DNA from: JALUZX01 sp964561605
Lineage (GTDB): Bacteria; Planctomycetota; UBA1135; JALUZX01
Reading direction: 5' to 3'
Length of the DNA: 64,000 nt
Assembly: GCA_964561605.1 (NCBI GenBank)
Contig: CAZLQD010000053.1
Location: forward strand, 124,001-188,000
This document shows positions 34,311-43,333 of this stretch, piece after piece. The notes under the pieces were generated by a model. It was given only the letters and a program-made list of their open reading frames with translations. It did not search any database and was not told the origin of the DNA. A program made the translations under genes and the position numbers. The stretch's first letter is position 1, and the number at the start of each line of letters is the position of its first letter.

Positions 34311-36310
34311 CCTTGCCCCGAGACAAGGAAAGACTTTGCGCCATGACGGTCCGCTTCCTCTCGGCCGACGCCGTGGAGAAGGCCCGGTCGGGCCACCCCG
34401 GCATGCCCATGGGCATGGCCGAGGCGGCGGTGACCCTCTGGTCCCGTTTCCTGAAATTCGATCCCCAGGACCCGGGCTGGCCCGACAGGGACCGGTTCGT
34501 CCTCTCGGCGGGCCACGGTTCCACCCTGCTCTATTCCCTCCTCCACCTGAGCGGATACGACCTCTCCCTGGAAGACTTGAAGCAGTTCCGCCAGTGGGGA
34601 AGCAAGACCCCGGGCCACCCCGAAGCGGGCCGGCCCCCGGGAGTGGAGACCACGACGGGCCCCTTGGGACAGGGCTTCGCCACGGCCGTGGGCATGGCCC
34701 TGGCGGAGCGGATGCTGGCGGCCCGGTTCAACGACGATGCCCGCAAGGTAGTGGACCACAGGACCTTCGTGATCGCCGGCGACGGGGACCTCATGGAAGG
34801 AATCTCCCAGGAGGCGGCCTCCCTGGCGGGCCACCTGGGCCTGGGAAAACTGGTGGTCCTCTACGATTCCAACGGCATCACCATCGAGGGAAGCACTTCC
34901 CTGGCCTTCTCCGAGGACGTGCCGGCCCGCTTCGAAGCCCTGGGTTGGAAGACCGTGAAGAACGTGGACGGCCACGACCCCTCGGCCCTGGCCCGGGCCC
35001 TGGAGGAGGCCCTCTCCCAGGAGGAGAAGCCCACCCTGATCGAGGTGAAGACCCGGATCGGCTTCGGCGCCCCCAACCTGGCCGGGACGGCCAAGGTCCA
35101 CGGGGCCCCCCTGGGCCCGGAGGAACTGGCGGCGGCCAAGGAGAACCTGGGGTGGCCCCCGGCCCCCCCCTTCTACGTGCCCGAAGGGGCGGCCGATCCC
35201 TTGAGGGAGGCCGCCGCCCGGGGAAAGGCCCTCAGACTTCGATGGGAAGAGGGGATCGCCGCCTGGGCCGGAAAGGATCCGGATGGATACGCCGCATGGA
35301 AATCGGCCCTCTCCCGCGAAGTGCCGGAGAACCTGGAGGAAATCCTCCCCGACTTCCCGGCCGACCCCAAGGGCACGGCCACCAGGGCCGCCTCGGGCAA
35401 GGTCCTGGCCGCCCTCTCCCGGGCCGTCCCCCACCTGGCGGGAGGTTCGGCCGACCTGGCCCCCTCCAACAAGACCCACCTGCCCGATGCCGGGGATGTG
35501 GGGCCCGGGGACTTCTCCGGCCGGAACCTCCACTTCGGCGTGAGGGAGCACGCCATGGCGGCCATCCTGAACGGCCTTGCCCTCCACGGGGGATTCCTCC
35601 CCTTCGGGGCCACCTTCCTGGTCTTCTCCGACTACCTGAGGGGAGCCTTGCGCCTCTCGGCCATGATGGAGCTCCCCCTGGTCTACGTCTTCACCCACGA
35701 CAGCATCGGCGTGGGCGAGGACGGCCCCACCCACCAGCCGGTAGAGCACCTGGCCTCACTCAGGGCCCTTCCGGGCCTCCACGTGGTCCGTCCCGCCGAC
35801 GCCGTGGAGACCGCCCTGGCCTGGGCCTATGCTCTCCGCCGCAAAAAGGGTCCCACGGCCCTGGTCCTCACCAGGCAGGCCGTGCCCACCATGGACCTTC
35901 CCGCAGGGGAGCGCCGGGCGGGCTTCCACCGGGGGGCCTACCCGGTCCGCCGGGCCTCCTCTCCGGAGGTGGTCCTCCTGGCCTCGGGCTCGGAGGTTCC
36001 CCTGGCCCTGGAGACGGCGGACCTCCTGGAAGAGGAGGGCCTCTCCGTCCAGGTCGTCTCCGTCCCCTGCATGGAGGCCTTCCGGGAACAGGACCGGGAG
36101 TGGCAGGACGAGGTGATCCCCCCGGGGGCGAAGGTGGTCTTCGCCATGGAAGCGGGGGTCTCCCAGGGCTGGGAGGCCTGGACCAGGCCCGCCGGCGCCG
36201 GGCTCTTCATGAACCGTTTCGGCGCATCCGCCCCGGCGGGAGTCCTCTTCGAGAAATTCGGCTTCACCGCCGGGAATGCGGCCCGCCTCGTGAAGGAGCT
36301 CCTCTCCTGA
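34307..36310 (+). CDS. tkt: Transketolase
   Basis: 667 aa, full length for a bacterial transketolase. It uses thiamine diphosphate to move two-carbon units between sugar phosphates in the pentose phosphate and related pathways. Seen: KARSGHPGMPMGMAEAA, LSAGHGSTLLYSLLHL, the ThDP/Mg motif GDGDLMEGISQEA, and in the second half GGSADLAPSNKT, GVREHAM and HDSIGVGEDGPTHQP. GGAGG lies 9 nt before the ATG, which overlaps the GT4 stop (ATGA). A central-metabolism gene co-translated with glycosyltransferases is unusual. Confidence 0.96.
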   Translation: MTLPRDKERLCAMTVRFLSADAVEKARSGHPGMPMGMAEAAVTLWSRFLKFDPQDPGWPDRDRFVLSAGHGSTLLYSLLHLSGYDLSLEDLKQFRQWGSKTPGHPEAGRPPGVETTTGPLGQGFATAVGMALAERMLAARFNDDARKVVDHRTFVIAGDGDLMEGISQEAASLAGHLGLGKLVVLYDSNGITIEGSTSLAFSEDVPARFEALGWKTVKNVDGHDPSALARALEEALSQEEKPTLIEVKTRIGFGAPNLAGTAKVHGAPLGPEELAAAKENLGWPPAPPFYVPEGAADPLREAAARGKALRLRWEEGIAAWAGKDPDGYAAWKSALSREVPENLEEILPDFPADPKGTATRAASGKVLAALSRAVPHLAGGSADLAPSNKTHLPDAGDVGPGDFSGRNLHFGVREHAMAAILNGLALHGGFLPFGATFLVFSDYLRGALRLSAMMELPLVYVFTHDSIGVGEDGPTHQPVEHLASLRALPGLHVVRPADAVETALAWAYALRRKKGPTALVLTRQAVPTMDLPAGERRAGFHRGAYPVRRASSPEVVLLASGSEVPLALETADLLEEEGLSVQVVSVPCMEAFREQDREWQDEVIPPGAKVVFAMEAGVSQGWEAWTRPAGAGLFMNRFGASAPAGVLFEKFGFTAGNAARLVKELLS

Positions 36311-36797
36311 CTCCCCCGCCCCGGAGCCCCAGGGCTCCGGCCGCCGCCCTGCGGACCTCCCGGGAGGGATCCTCCCGCGAGGCCTCGGCCAGGGCCTTGC
36401 GGACCTCCGGATCGTCCGTGAAGGCCGCCAGGGCGCGGGCGGCCTCCGCCCTGAGGGCGGGATCCCTCCTGTCGGCCAGGCAGGCGAGGAGGAGGGGGCG
36501 GGCCGCCCGGCCCGCGGAGCGGAGGGCCCGGACCGCCAGGTGCCGGTCGGGCCACTCCTCCGGGGGGTAGGCGGCCAGGGCCTTCCCGATCCAGGGCAGG
36601 GCCTCCTCCCGGAACCTCCCCGCCAGGACGGCGGCCACCCTCGCCCGTTGCGTGGAGGTGAGCCTGGAGTCCATGAGGAGGGAGGGAGCCTCTCCGGACG
36701 GAATACGTCTGGCCGCATCCAGTGGATCCCCGGGAAAGGGCCCCCTGGAGCAGGAGAGAGGGGGAAGGAGGGCGAAAAGAAGGAGGAGCGGCCGCAT
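36264..36797 (-). CDS. HEAT-repeat lipoprotein
   Basis: 177 aa. The ATG at 36797 shares its A with the stop of the upstream helicase gene (TGATG). The N-terminus MRPLLLLFALLPPLSC is a lipoprotein signal. The rest is short alpha repeats, including ALRAEAARALAAFTDDPEVRKALAEASREDP in HEAT/PBS style. The arginine-rich 3' end overlaps the end of transketolase by 47 nt on the opposite strand. Role unknown; the coupling to a DNA repair gene may be only a transcription convenience. Confidence 0.65.
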   Translation of the reverse strand: MRPLLLLFALLPPLSCSRGPFPGDPLDAARRIPSGEAPSLLMDSRLTSTQRARVAAVLAGRFREEALPWIGKALAAYPPEEWPDRHLAVRALRSAGRAARPLLLACLADRRDPALRAEAARALAAFTDDPEVRKALAEASREDPSREVRRAAAGALGLRGGGVRRGAPSRGGPHSRR

Positions 36798-39700
36798 CAC
36801 AGGTCCCCGAAGAGGGTCTGTTGCCTGGGCCCTCTCTTCCGTGGCGGTGCGGGGCTCCGGATCTCGACGAGGCCCGCGGGAAGCCGGGAGAGGAAGGGGG
36901 AAGGCTTCCCTTCCCGGGTCCTCCCCCGGACGGTCCTGCGGCGGGCCCAGGAAAGGAAGAGGCGCCGCTCCGCCCTGGTGATGCCCACGTAGAAGAGGCG
37001 CTTCTCCTCCTCCGGCGCGGCCCGGGTCTCTCGGTCCCGGAAGGGGAGGATCCCCTCTTCCAGGCCCACGAGGAAGACTACGGGAAACTCGAGGCCCTTG
37101 GCCCCGTGGAGGGTGGAGAGGAAGACCCGGTCCAGCGGTTTCTCCGCCAGGTCGGGCAGGCGCTCCCTGGAGAGGAGGTCCGCCGCACCCCGGAGGCCCT
37201 CCCTACCGGCCAGGTCCTCCAGGACCTCGATCCAGCCGGGCCCCGGATGGAGACCCCTCTCCCCGGCCCAGAGGGCCGCTTCCCGGACCAGGCCCGCCGG
37301 ATCCCTGCCTGCCAGGCGCTCCCAGGCGGGCAGGAGGGGGGCCAGGCCCACGGCCCACTTCCGGGCCTTGGGAGGAAGCCCGCCCAGGAGCCCCGGGGAG
37401 GAGAGGACCTCCATGAGAGGAGCCCCACGTTTCCGGGAGGCCGAAACCACGACACCCGCCGCCTTCCAGCCCCAGGCCCCTCCCGCACCGCCGAAGAGGT
37501 CGGAGAGGTCCAGGTCGTCGGCCTCCCCGAGAAGGAGCCGGAAGAGGGATGCGAGGAAGGAAAGGGCGGGAAGGGCCTTTCCGTCGGAGGCGCCTCCCTT
37601 CCAGAAGGGGACTCCCAGGCGGGAGAGGGCCTCCTCCAGGGGAGGTTCCAGGCTCCTGGCCCTGTAGAGCACGGCGATATCCCCGAAGGAGAATTCCTCT
37701 CCCCCGCCGCCGGTCCGGCCCGAGTCCAGGGAGAAGAGGCTCACCCCCCCGACGAGTTTCTCGATCTCGTGGGCCACGAATTCCGCCTCAGCCGAGGCCG
37801 TGGGAGCTTCGTAGAGAAGGGCCCGGCCCCGTTCCGCCCGGTTTCCCGCCTCCACCTCCAGGGAGGAGAAGGGCCGGGCCAGTTGCACCAGTTCCGGGGC
37901 GGACCTGTAGTTGACCCCCAGGCGCAGGACCGGAGCCCCGGGATGGCGTTCGGGGAAGGAGAAAAAGAGGGAAGGATCGCCCCCGCGGAAGGAGTAGATC
38001 GCCTGGTCCGGGTCCCCGATGGCCGTGAAGTCCCCCTCCGGGCCGGCGAGGCGGTCCAGCAAGGCCGCCTGGGCGGGATCCACGTCCTGGTACTCGTCCA
38101 CGGCCAAGAAGGAGATCCCCCTCCGGATCCTCCGGGCCGCCCCGGGGGAGGACAGGAGGTCCAAGGTCTCCAGGATCAGCCCGTCCTGGTCGATCCGCCC
38201 CCTCTCCTCCAGGGCCGCGGCGTAGGTCCGCCCCAGTTCTTCCATCTCCCCGGGAAGCTCGCCAGCCAGCCTTCCGAGGAAGAAGGCCCGGGCCGAATCC
38301 CTTTCCCAGGGAAACCCGCACTCCTCGGCGGAGAGCCGAAGGAGCCTCTCCGCCTCGGACCGGCCGGTGATCCTCCTTCCTGCCAGGAGGCCCTCCTCCT
38401 CCAGGAGGTTCCGGCAAAGGGAGTGGATCGTTCCGGCCCGGACCCGGGCGGCTTCCCCCCCCAGCCCGGGAAGGGCGGCGAGCCTCTCCCGGATCTCCCC
38501 GGCGGCCTTCCTCGTGAAGGTGACCACCACGATCCGCTCGGGCGGAATGCCGGACTCCAGCCTGGCCGCGATCCGGGCCACCAGGGTGCGGGTCTTCCCC
38601 GATCCCGGCGGGGCCTGGACCAGGAGGGGACCGGGAGGAGCCTCCACGACGGCCCTCTGGCGGGGATCCAGGATCCCGGGAAGGGCCTTTCCGGGGCCCT
38701 TCCCCCCCGGCGGCGGGGGAGGGAGGGGGAATTCCCCTTCGGCCGCCAAGGAGACGCCCCTCGGAAGGAGCCTCGCCTCCTCCTTCCCGGAAGGGAATTC
38801 GAAGAGGGCCTTCTCGCCGGTGAAGCGCTCCCTCTCGCCGGGAGCGAAGAGAATAGGTTTTCCGTATTCCCCGTCGAATCCGGCCTCCCAGGCGATCTCC
38901 CCCAGCCTGGCCCGCCGGATTCCTTCCGCCGCGAGGGGGCCCGCCGAGGAGGCGATCTCCTGGAGCGGGACCTCGGTGAGGACCTGGAACTCGGGCCCCA
39001 GGTCTTCCAGCATCTTCCTGTAGAGCCTCTGCACCCCCTTCGTGGAAGGTCCCTTCCGGAGAACCGAGCCGAGAAGGGAAGGGAGGGGCAGGAGGGAGAG
39101 GAAGGGCCTCCGCCCCCTGCCGACCTCTTCCCTGTCCCGGTCGGCCAGCTCCACCACCCGGGAGAGGACTCCCACGGTGACGGCCTTTCCGCAGACCGGG
39201 CAGACCCCCCCCAGCCTCCGGGTCTCCTCGGGTGTGAGCCGGACGCCGCACTTCCTGTGGCCGTCCAGGTGGTATTTCCCCTCCTCCGGAAAGAACTCCA
39301 AGGTTCCCTTGTAACGTTCCGGGTCCCCCTTCTCCAGGGCATCCCGGAGATCGGGAAGGGAGAGGGGACAATCGAAGAGGGTGGCCTCCCGCATCAGGTT
39401 GGGCGCGGAGTGGGCGTCCGAGCAGGAGATGAGGCGGTAGCCGTCCAGGGCGGAGAGGCAGTCGTTCATGGGGGGATCCGAGGAAAGCCCCGTCTCCAGG
39501 GCGAAGATCCGGTCCGACAGGTCTCCGTAACACTCCTCCAGGGCGTCGAAACCCGACTTGGAGCCCAGGACGGAGAACCAGGGGGTCCAGATGTGGGCGG
39601 GAACGAGCCACCCCTCGGGATCGGCCTCGAGGAGCACTTCCAGGAGATCCCGCGAATCCAGCCCCAGGATGGGCCGGCCGTCGGAATGGAGGTTTCCCAA

Positions 39701-40078
39701 CCGGCCCAGGCGGTCCCGGAACCGCTCCAGGGCCTCCAGGCCCGAGAGGAAGACCAGGTTGTGGACCTTCCGGACCCGGCCGCCCCTCTTGTAGATGTTG
39801 CTGATCTCCCCGGTGAGGCAGAAGCGGACCGGTCCCTCCCCGCCGGCGGGAAGCCACTCCCCCTTCAGCCGGAAGGCGTCCTTCAACCGGAAGAGCCCCG
39901 GCTCGGCTTCCTCCAGCATCTCCCCGATCCTCTCGGCCTGGCCCGGATGGGTCACGTCCCCCGTTCCCACCACGTGGAGGCCCTTCCGCCTGGCCCAGAG
40001 CTCCAGGTGGGACAGGTCCAGGTCCTTGCTGGTGGCCCGGGAGAAGGAAGAATGGATGTGGAAGTCCGCCAGGAGCAT
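36797..40078 (-). CDS. Endonuclease Q (PHP domain) fused to UvrD/Rep-type helicase
   Basis: 1093 aa. Residues 1-430 match the endonuclease Q family (formerly TIGR00375): a PHP metal site opening ADFHIHSSFSRATSK (His7, His9), GTGDVTHP, and a zinc element with Cys277, Cys293 and Cys296 inside HRKCGVRLTPEET and CPVCGKAVTVGV. Known EndoQ cuts DNA 5' of uracil, hypoxanthine, xanthine or abasic sites. Residues about 480-1075 are an SF1A helicase: Walker A GPPGSGKT class (APPGSGKTRTL), VVVTFTRKAAGEI, DEYQDVDPAQ, GDPDQAIYSFRGG, STLHGAKGLEFP and VGITRAERRLFLSWA. The fusion implies nicking of a damaged strand followed by unwinding from the nick. GGAGGAACC precedes the ATG. Confidence 0.88.
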   Translation of the reverse strand: MLLADFHIHSSFSRATSKDLDLSHLELWARRKGLHVVGTGDVTHPGQAERIGEMLEEAEPGLFRLKDAFRLKGEWLPAGGEGPVRFCLTGEISNIYKRGGRVRKVHNLVFLSGLEALERFRDRLGRLGNLHSDGRPILGLDSRDLLEVLLEADPEGWLVPAHIWTPWFSVLGSKSGFDALEECYGDLSDRIFALETGLSSDPPMNDCLSALDGYRLISCSDAHSAPNLMREATLFDCPLSLPDLRDALEKGDPERYKGTLEFFPEEGKYHLDGHRKCGVRLTPEETRRLGGVCPVCGKAVTVGVLSRVVELADRDREEVGRGRRPFLSLLPLPSLLGSVLRKGPSTKGVQRLYRKMLEDLGPEFQVLTEVPLQEIASSAGPLAAEGIRRARLGEIAWEAGFDGEYGKPILFAPGERERFTGEKALFEFPSGKEEARLLPRGVSLAAEGEFPLPPPPPGGKGPGKALPGILDPRQRAVVEAPPGPLLVQAPPGSGKTRTLVARIAARLESGIPPERIVVVTFTRKAAGEIRERLAALPGLGGEAARVRAGTIHSLCRNLLEEEGLLAGRRITGRSEAERLLRLSAEECGFPWERDSARAFFLGRLAGELPGEMEELGRTYAAALEERGRIDQDGLILETLDLLSSPGAARRIRRGISFLAVDEYQDVDPAQAALLDRLAGPEGDFTAIGDPDQAIYSFRGGDPSLFFSFPERHPGAPVLRLGVNYRSAPELVQLARPFSSLEVEAGNRAERGRALLYEAPTASAEAEFVAHEIEKLVGGVSLFSLDSGRTGGGGEEFSFGDIAVLYRARSLEPPLEEALSRLGVPFWKGGASDGKALPALSFLASLFRLLLGEADDLDLSDLFGGAGGAWGWKAAGVVVSASRKRGAPLMEVLSSPGLLGGLPPKARKWAVGLAPLLPAWERLAGRDPAGLVREAALWAGERGLHPGPGWIEVLEDLAGREGLRGAADLLSRERLPDLAEKPLDRVFLSTLHGAKGLEFPVVFLVGLEEGILPFRDRETRAAPEEEKRLFYVGITRAERRLFLSWARRRTVRGRTREGKPSPFLSRLPAGLVEIRSPAPPRKRGPRQQTLFGDL

Positions 40079-40251
40079 GGTTCCTCCGAAGTCGGATTAT
40101 GCTCCCTCCTTCCCTCCCCCAGGAAGAGGTTCTTTCCAGGATCCTCAAGGAAGGCCCCCTTCCTGTGCGAAGGGAAGAGAAGAAATCCTGTTTCTTTCCA
40201 GGTGGGGTGGCTAGTTTCTTCTCAGCCCTGCCCAGAAGGACGACGGAAACC

Positions 40252-41205
40252 ATGGCCCCGAATCCCCCCCACAGCCCGGCCTCCCCAGGAAAGATCCTGG
40301 TCGTGACCCCCTCGAAGAACGAGGAGGCCTACCTTCCCAAGACCATCGCCTGCATGGAGGCCCAGACCCGGAAGCCCGACCTGTGGATCCTCGTGGACGA
40401 CGGCTCCACCGACGATACGGGGAAGATCGCCGACGAGGCGGCGGCCAGGCACCCCGATTGGATCCGGGTCCTCCACAGGCCCGGGGGAGTGGCCCGCCGG
40501 GTGGGACCCGGCGTGGTGGAGGCCTTCTACGCCGGCCTGGACCTGGTGGACCTGGAGGAATTCGAGTTCCTCTGCAAGCTCGACGGGGACTTGGAATTCG
40601 GCCCGGGTCTCTTCGAAGGGCTCCTGAGAAAGGGGCGGGAAGACCCCCGTCTCGGAACCTGGTCGGGCAAGTTCTGGGAACGGGACGACTCGGGGACGCT
40701 CCGCCTCTACCGGACGGGCTCGGAGTTCACCGTCGGAGCCTGCAAGTTCTACCGCAGGAAGGCCTTCCAGGAGATCGGCGGGTTCGTCCGGGAAGTCATG
40801 TGGGACGGGATCGACTGCCACCGTTGCAGGATGAGGGGTTGGAAGGCGAAGAGCTTCCCCGACCCGGAACTGAAGATCGTCCACATGCGCCCCATGGGGT
40901 CCTCTTCGAAGAGCATCTTCCACGGAAGGAGGCGCTGGGGCTGGGGCCAATACTTCATGGGCACCCACCCCCTCTACCTCCTGGGGATCGCCTTCTACAG
41001 GCTGTGGGAGAGACCCTACATCCTCGGAGGACTGAATATCTTTCTGGGTTATTTCTACGCCTGGATCACCGGGGCTCCCCGGTACGAGGACGAAGAATTC
41101 CGGCGCTTCCTGAGAAGCTGGCAGTTGAAGCGCCTGGGGCTGGGATTCCTTTCGGGAAGAGGTGGAGGAAAGGTCCATGGCACTGGAAGTGAAGAACCCG
41201 CCTGA
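40252..41205 (+). CDS. GT2-family glycosyltransferase
   Basis: 317 aa. ILVVTPSKNEEAYLPKT and WILVDDGSTDDT open a GT-A fold, and LCKLDGDLEF supplies the metal-binding DGD. The last 100 residues contain hydrophobic stretches (YLLGIAFYRLWERPYILGGLNIFLGYFYAW) that probably associate with the membrane. The ATG at 40252 is chosen because the fold begins 15 residues in; an open frame upstream has no SD. First gene of a four-gene overlapping operon with GT26, DUF3592 and acpS. Confidence 0.88.
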   Translation: MAPNPPHSPASPGKILVVTPSKNEEAYLPKTIACMEAQTRKPDLWILVDDGSTDDTGKIADEAAARHPDWIRVLHRPGGVARRVGPGVVEAFYAGLDLVDLEEFEFLCKLDGDLEFGPGLFEGLLRKGREDPRLGTWSGKFWERDDSGTLRLYRTGSEFTVGACKFYRRKAFQEIGGFVREVMWDGIDCHRCRMRGWKAKSFPDPELKIVHMRPMGSSSKSIFHGRRRWGWGQYFMGTHPLYLLGIAFYRLWERPYILGGLNIFLGYFYAWITGAPRYEDEEFRRFLRSWQLKRLGLGFLSGRGGGKVHGTGSEEPA

Positions 41206-42019
41206 GGAGGAGACCGCCGGCAGCGAGGTCCTTCCCCCCCGGGACCTGGTCCGGATCCTGGAGATCGACGTGGACCGGGTCGACATGGAGGAAGCCCTGC
41301 AGAGGGTGGACGCAATGGTCCGGGCCGGCGGACCTTTCCAGGTCCTCACTCCCAACGTGGACCACGTGATGCGGGCCTTGAAGGACGAAGACTTCCGCCG
41401 GCTCTACCGGCGAGGCGACCTGGTCGTGGCCGACGGCGCCCCCCTGGTTTGGGCCTCCCGCTACCTGGGGGACCCCTTGCCGGAGAGAGTCGCCGGGTCC
41501 GACCTCACCCCCAGGCTCTGCGGACTCGCCGCCGGGCGTGGATATTCGGTTTTCCTGATGGGTGGCCGTCCCGGTTCGGCCGAGGAGGCCGCCCGGGTCC
41601 TGGTGGAGCGGAACCCCGGCCTGCGGATCGCCGGATGGGACCCGGCGCCCATGGGATTCGACAAGGATCCCGCCGCCTCCCGGGCCTTGATCGAAAAGAT
41701 CCGGAAGGCCTCGCCCCACCTCCTGTTCGTGGCCCTGGGCTCGCCCAAGCAGGACGTGTGGATCCACGAGCACAAGGAGGAGCTGGGAGTCCCCGTCTCC
41801 ATGGGCGTGGGGGCCACCCTGGACTTCCTGGCGGGCAAGGTGAAGAGGGCACCCCGGGCCTTCCAGAAGGCGGGCCTCGAATGGTTCTGGAGGCTACTTT
41901 GCGAACCCCGCCGCCTCTGGAGGCGGTACCTCCTGGACGACCTTCCCTTCTTCTGGCACATCTACCAGGAAAAGAAGAGACGCAGGAGGGAAGATCCTTC
42001 CCATGCAGGACGCCCCTGA
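41177..42019 (+). CDS. WecG/TagA/CpsF family glycosyltransferase (GT26)
   Basis: 280 aa. The GT26 hallmarks are TPNVDHVMRAL, VVADGAPLVWASRYLG, ERVAGSDLTPRL and GSPKQDVWIHEH. Members add N-acetylmannosaminuronate, N-acetylmannosamine or glucose to undecaprenyl-linked acceptors in enterobacterial common antigen, teichoic acid or exopolysaccharide synthesis. AGGAAAGG lies just before the ATG at 41177, favoured over the GTG at 41162. It overlaps the GT2 gene by 29 nt and the DUF3592 gene by 17 nt. Confidence 0.93.
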   Translation: MALEVKNPPEEETAGSEVLPPRDLVRILEIDVDRVDMEEALQRVDAMVRAGGPFQVLTPNVDHVMRALKDEDFRRLYRRGDLVVADGAPLVWASRYLGDPLPERVAGSDLTPRLCGLAAGRGYSVFLMGGRPGSAEEAARVLVERNPGLRIAGWDPAPMGFDKDPAASRALIEKIRKASPHLLFVALGSPKQDVWIHEHKEELGVPVSMGVGATLDFLAGKVKRAPRAFQKAGLEWFWRLLCEPRRLWRRYLLDDLPFFWHIYQEKKRRRREDPSHAGRP

Positions 42020-42833
42020 GAACCAGCCGCCCCCACCACCGCCCAGGACCGTCCCCCTCGGGCCCTGCCTGGCCATGGGGAAGACCAAGGGAATCCTTTT
42101 CTCCGTCTTCCTGGTCCTGGGAATCGTTCTGGCCCTTCTCTTCGCCAAGATCGGGAGGGGCCTGCCTCCCGGGCCCGACGCCAGGCTGGACGAGAGGCAC
42201 GCCGTCGTCGAGACGGGCAGGCTCCTTCGCCGGCCCTATCCATCCAAGGACCGGGTGAACGGCAGGAGGCCCCTCGTGCTGGAATTCGCCTTCCGCCTTC
42301 CCGGGGGCAGGACCGTGAAGGGGTACTCCTACACCTTCTCCCTCTCCAGGGCCCAGAAGGCCCTGGTCCTCTCGGGGAGGATTCCCGTGGAGTACGACCC
42401 GGAGCGGCCCGAACTGGCCAGGATCGAAGGGACCAGGCTCACCTACTTCCCTTCCCTCCTCTTCCTTCTCCCGGCCTCCTTCCTGGTCCTCTCCCTGGTC
42501 ATGGGGGTGGTCTGGATCACCTCGGCCCTGAGGCTCCAGTCCCTGGCCAACTTCGGAACGGCCTGCAAGGCCCGGGTCCTGGAGATCCGCCCCGTCACGG
42601 GGATCAATCCCCCCCCCTGGCGGGTGACCTGGAAACTGGAGGACCCTCCTCCGGGCGTCCCTGCGGAGGGCTCCGCCTGGATTCCCAGGAGCCACCCCTT
42701 CGCCCGGACCCACGGCCCGGGGGATCCTATCTGGGTGGTCTGCGACGAATTCTCGGGAAGGGCCTTTCCCTGGATCTTCCGGGAAAAGACGACCGACCCC
42801 TTCCAGGAGGCCCTGGCAGGAGGGACGAGGTGA
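42003..42833 (+). CDS. DUF3592-type membrane protein
   Basis: 276 aa. A proline-rich N-terminus is followed by a transmembrane helix (about 31-50), a beta-rich external region with VEYDPERPELARIEG typical of DUF3592, and a second helix (about 150-175). The final 90 residues repeat a similar beta pattern. The function of the family is unknown. GGAGGG is 11 nt before the ATG, within the GT26 gene; the stop overlaps acpS (GTGA). Confidence 0.65.
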   Translation: MQDAPENQPPPPPPRTVPLGPCLAMGKTKGILFSVFLVLGIVLALLFAKIGRGLPPGPDARLDERHAVVETGRLLRRPYPSKDRVNGRRPLVLEFAFRLPGGRTVKGYSYTFSLSRAQKALVLSGRIPVEYDPERPELARIEGTRLTYFPSLLFLLPASFLVLSLVMGVVWITSALRLQSLANFGTACKARVLEIRPVTGINPPPWRVTWKLEDPPPGVPAEGSAWIPRSHPFARTHGPGDPIWVVCDEFSGRAFPWIFREKTTDPFQEALAGGTR

Positions 42834-43210
42834 TCTTCTCCATCGGCCTGGACCTGGTGGAGCTGGACCGCTTCGAGAAGGCCCTGGAAAGGAGCGGAGA
42901 GAGGTTCCGGGAGAGGATCTTCACCCCTGCCGAGAGGGAGGCCGCCGCCGCCCTTGGACGCTCCCTGGAGTTCCTGGCAGGCCGCTTCGCCGCCAAGGAG
43001 GCCGTCTTCAAGTGCCTGGGAACGGGGTGGGCGAAGGGTGTGCGGTGGAAGGACCTGGAAATCCTGAGCCTCCCTTCGGGGGCCCCCGTCCTCACTCTCT
43101 CGGGAAAGGCCCGGGAGGTGGCGGCCCTGCTGGGGATCACGGCCTGGCACATCTCCATCACCCATACCCACCGGACGGCCGCCGCCGTGGCCCTGGCGGA
43201 GAAGGCCTGA
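42830..43210 (+). CDS. acpS: Holo-[acyl-carrier-protein] synthase
   Basis: 126 aa, typical AcpS size. It transfers phosphopantetheine from CoA to acyl carrier protein, activating fatty acid synthesis. IGLDLVELDRFEKAL has the Mg-binding Asp, ERIFTPAERE and GRFAAKEAVFKCLGTG hold the second metal ligand and CoA loop, and HISITHTHRTAAAVAL is the last strand. The GTG start overlaps the DUF3592 stop by 4 nt, so its expression depends on that operon. Confidence 0.95.
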   Translation: MIFSIGLDLVELDRFEKALERSGERFRERIFTPAEREAAAALGRSLEFLAGRFAAKEAVFKCLGTGWAKGVRWKDLEILSLPSGAPVLTLSGKAREVAALLGITAWHISITHTHRTAAAVALAEKA

Positions 43211-43333
43211 TTCCTCCCTTCCCATGGGCCCTTTCCCCGGGGTGTCAAGAAATCCGCCCATCCTGTCGAAAATCCCCACAGCCTGCCGGGAAATGCGGCA
43301 CCCCCGCGCCGGAAGGGACCAGGAAGGGGACAC

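Noticed and set aside
43243..43248. A perfect TTGACA on the minus strand between acpS and the TPR gene.
   Set aside because: No suitable -10 at 16-18 nt and no minus-strand gene downstream to serve.
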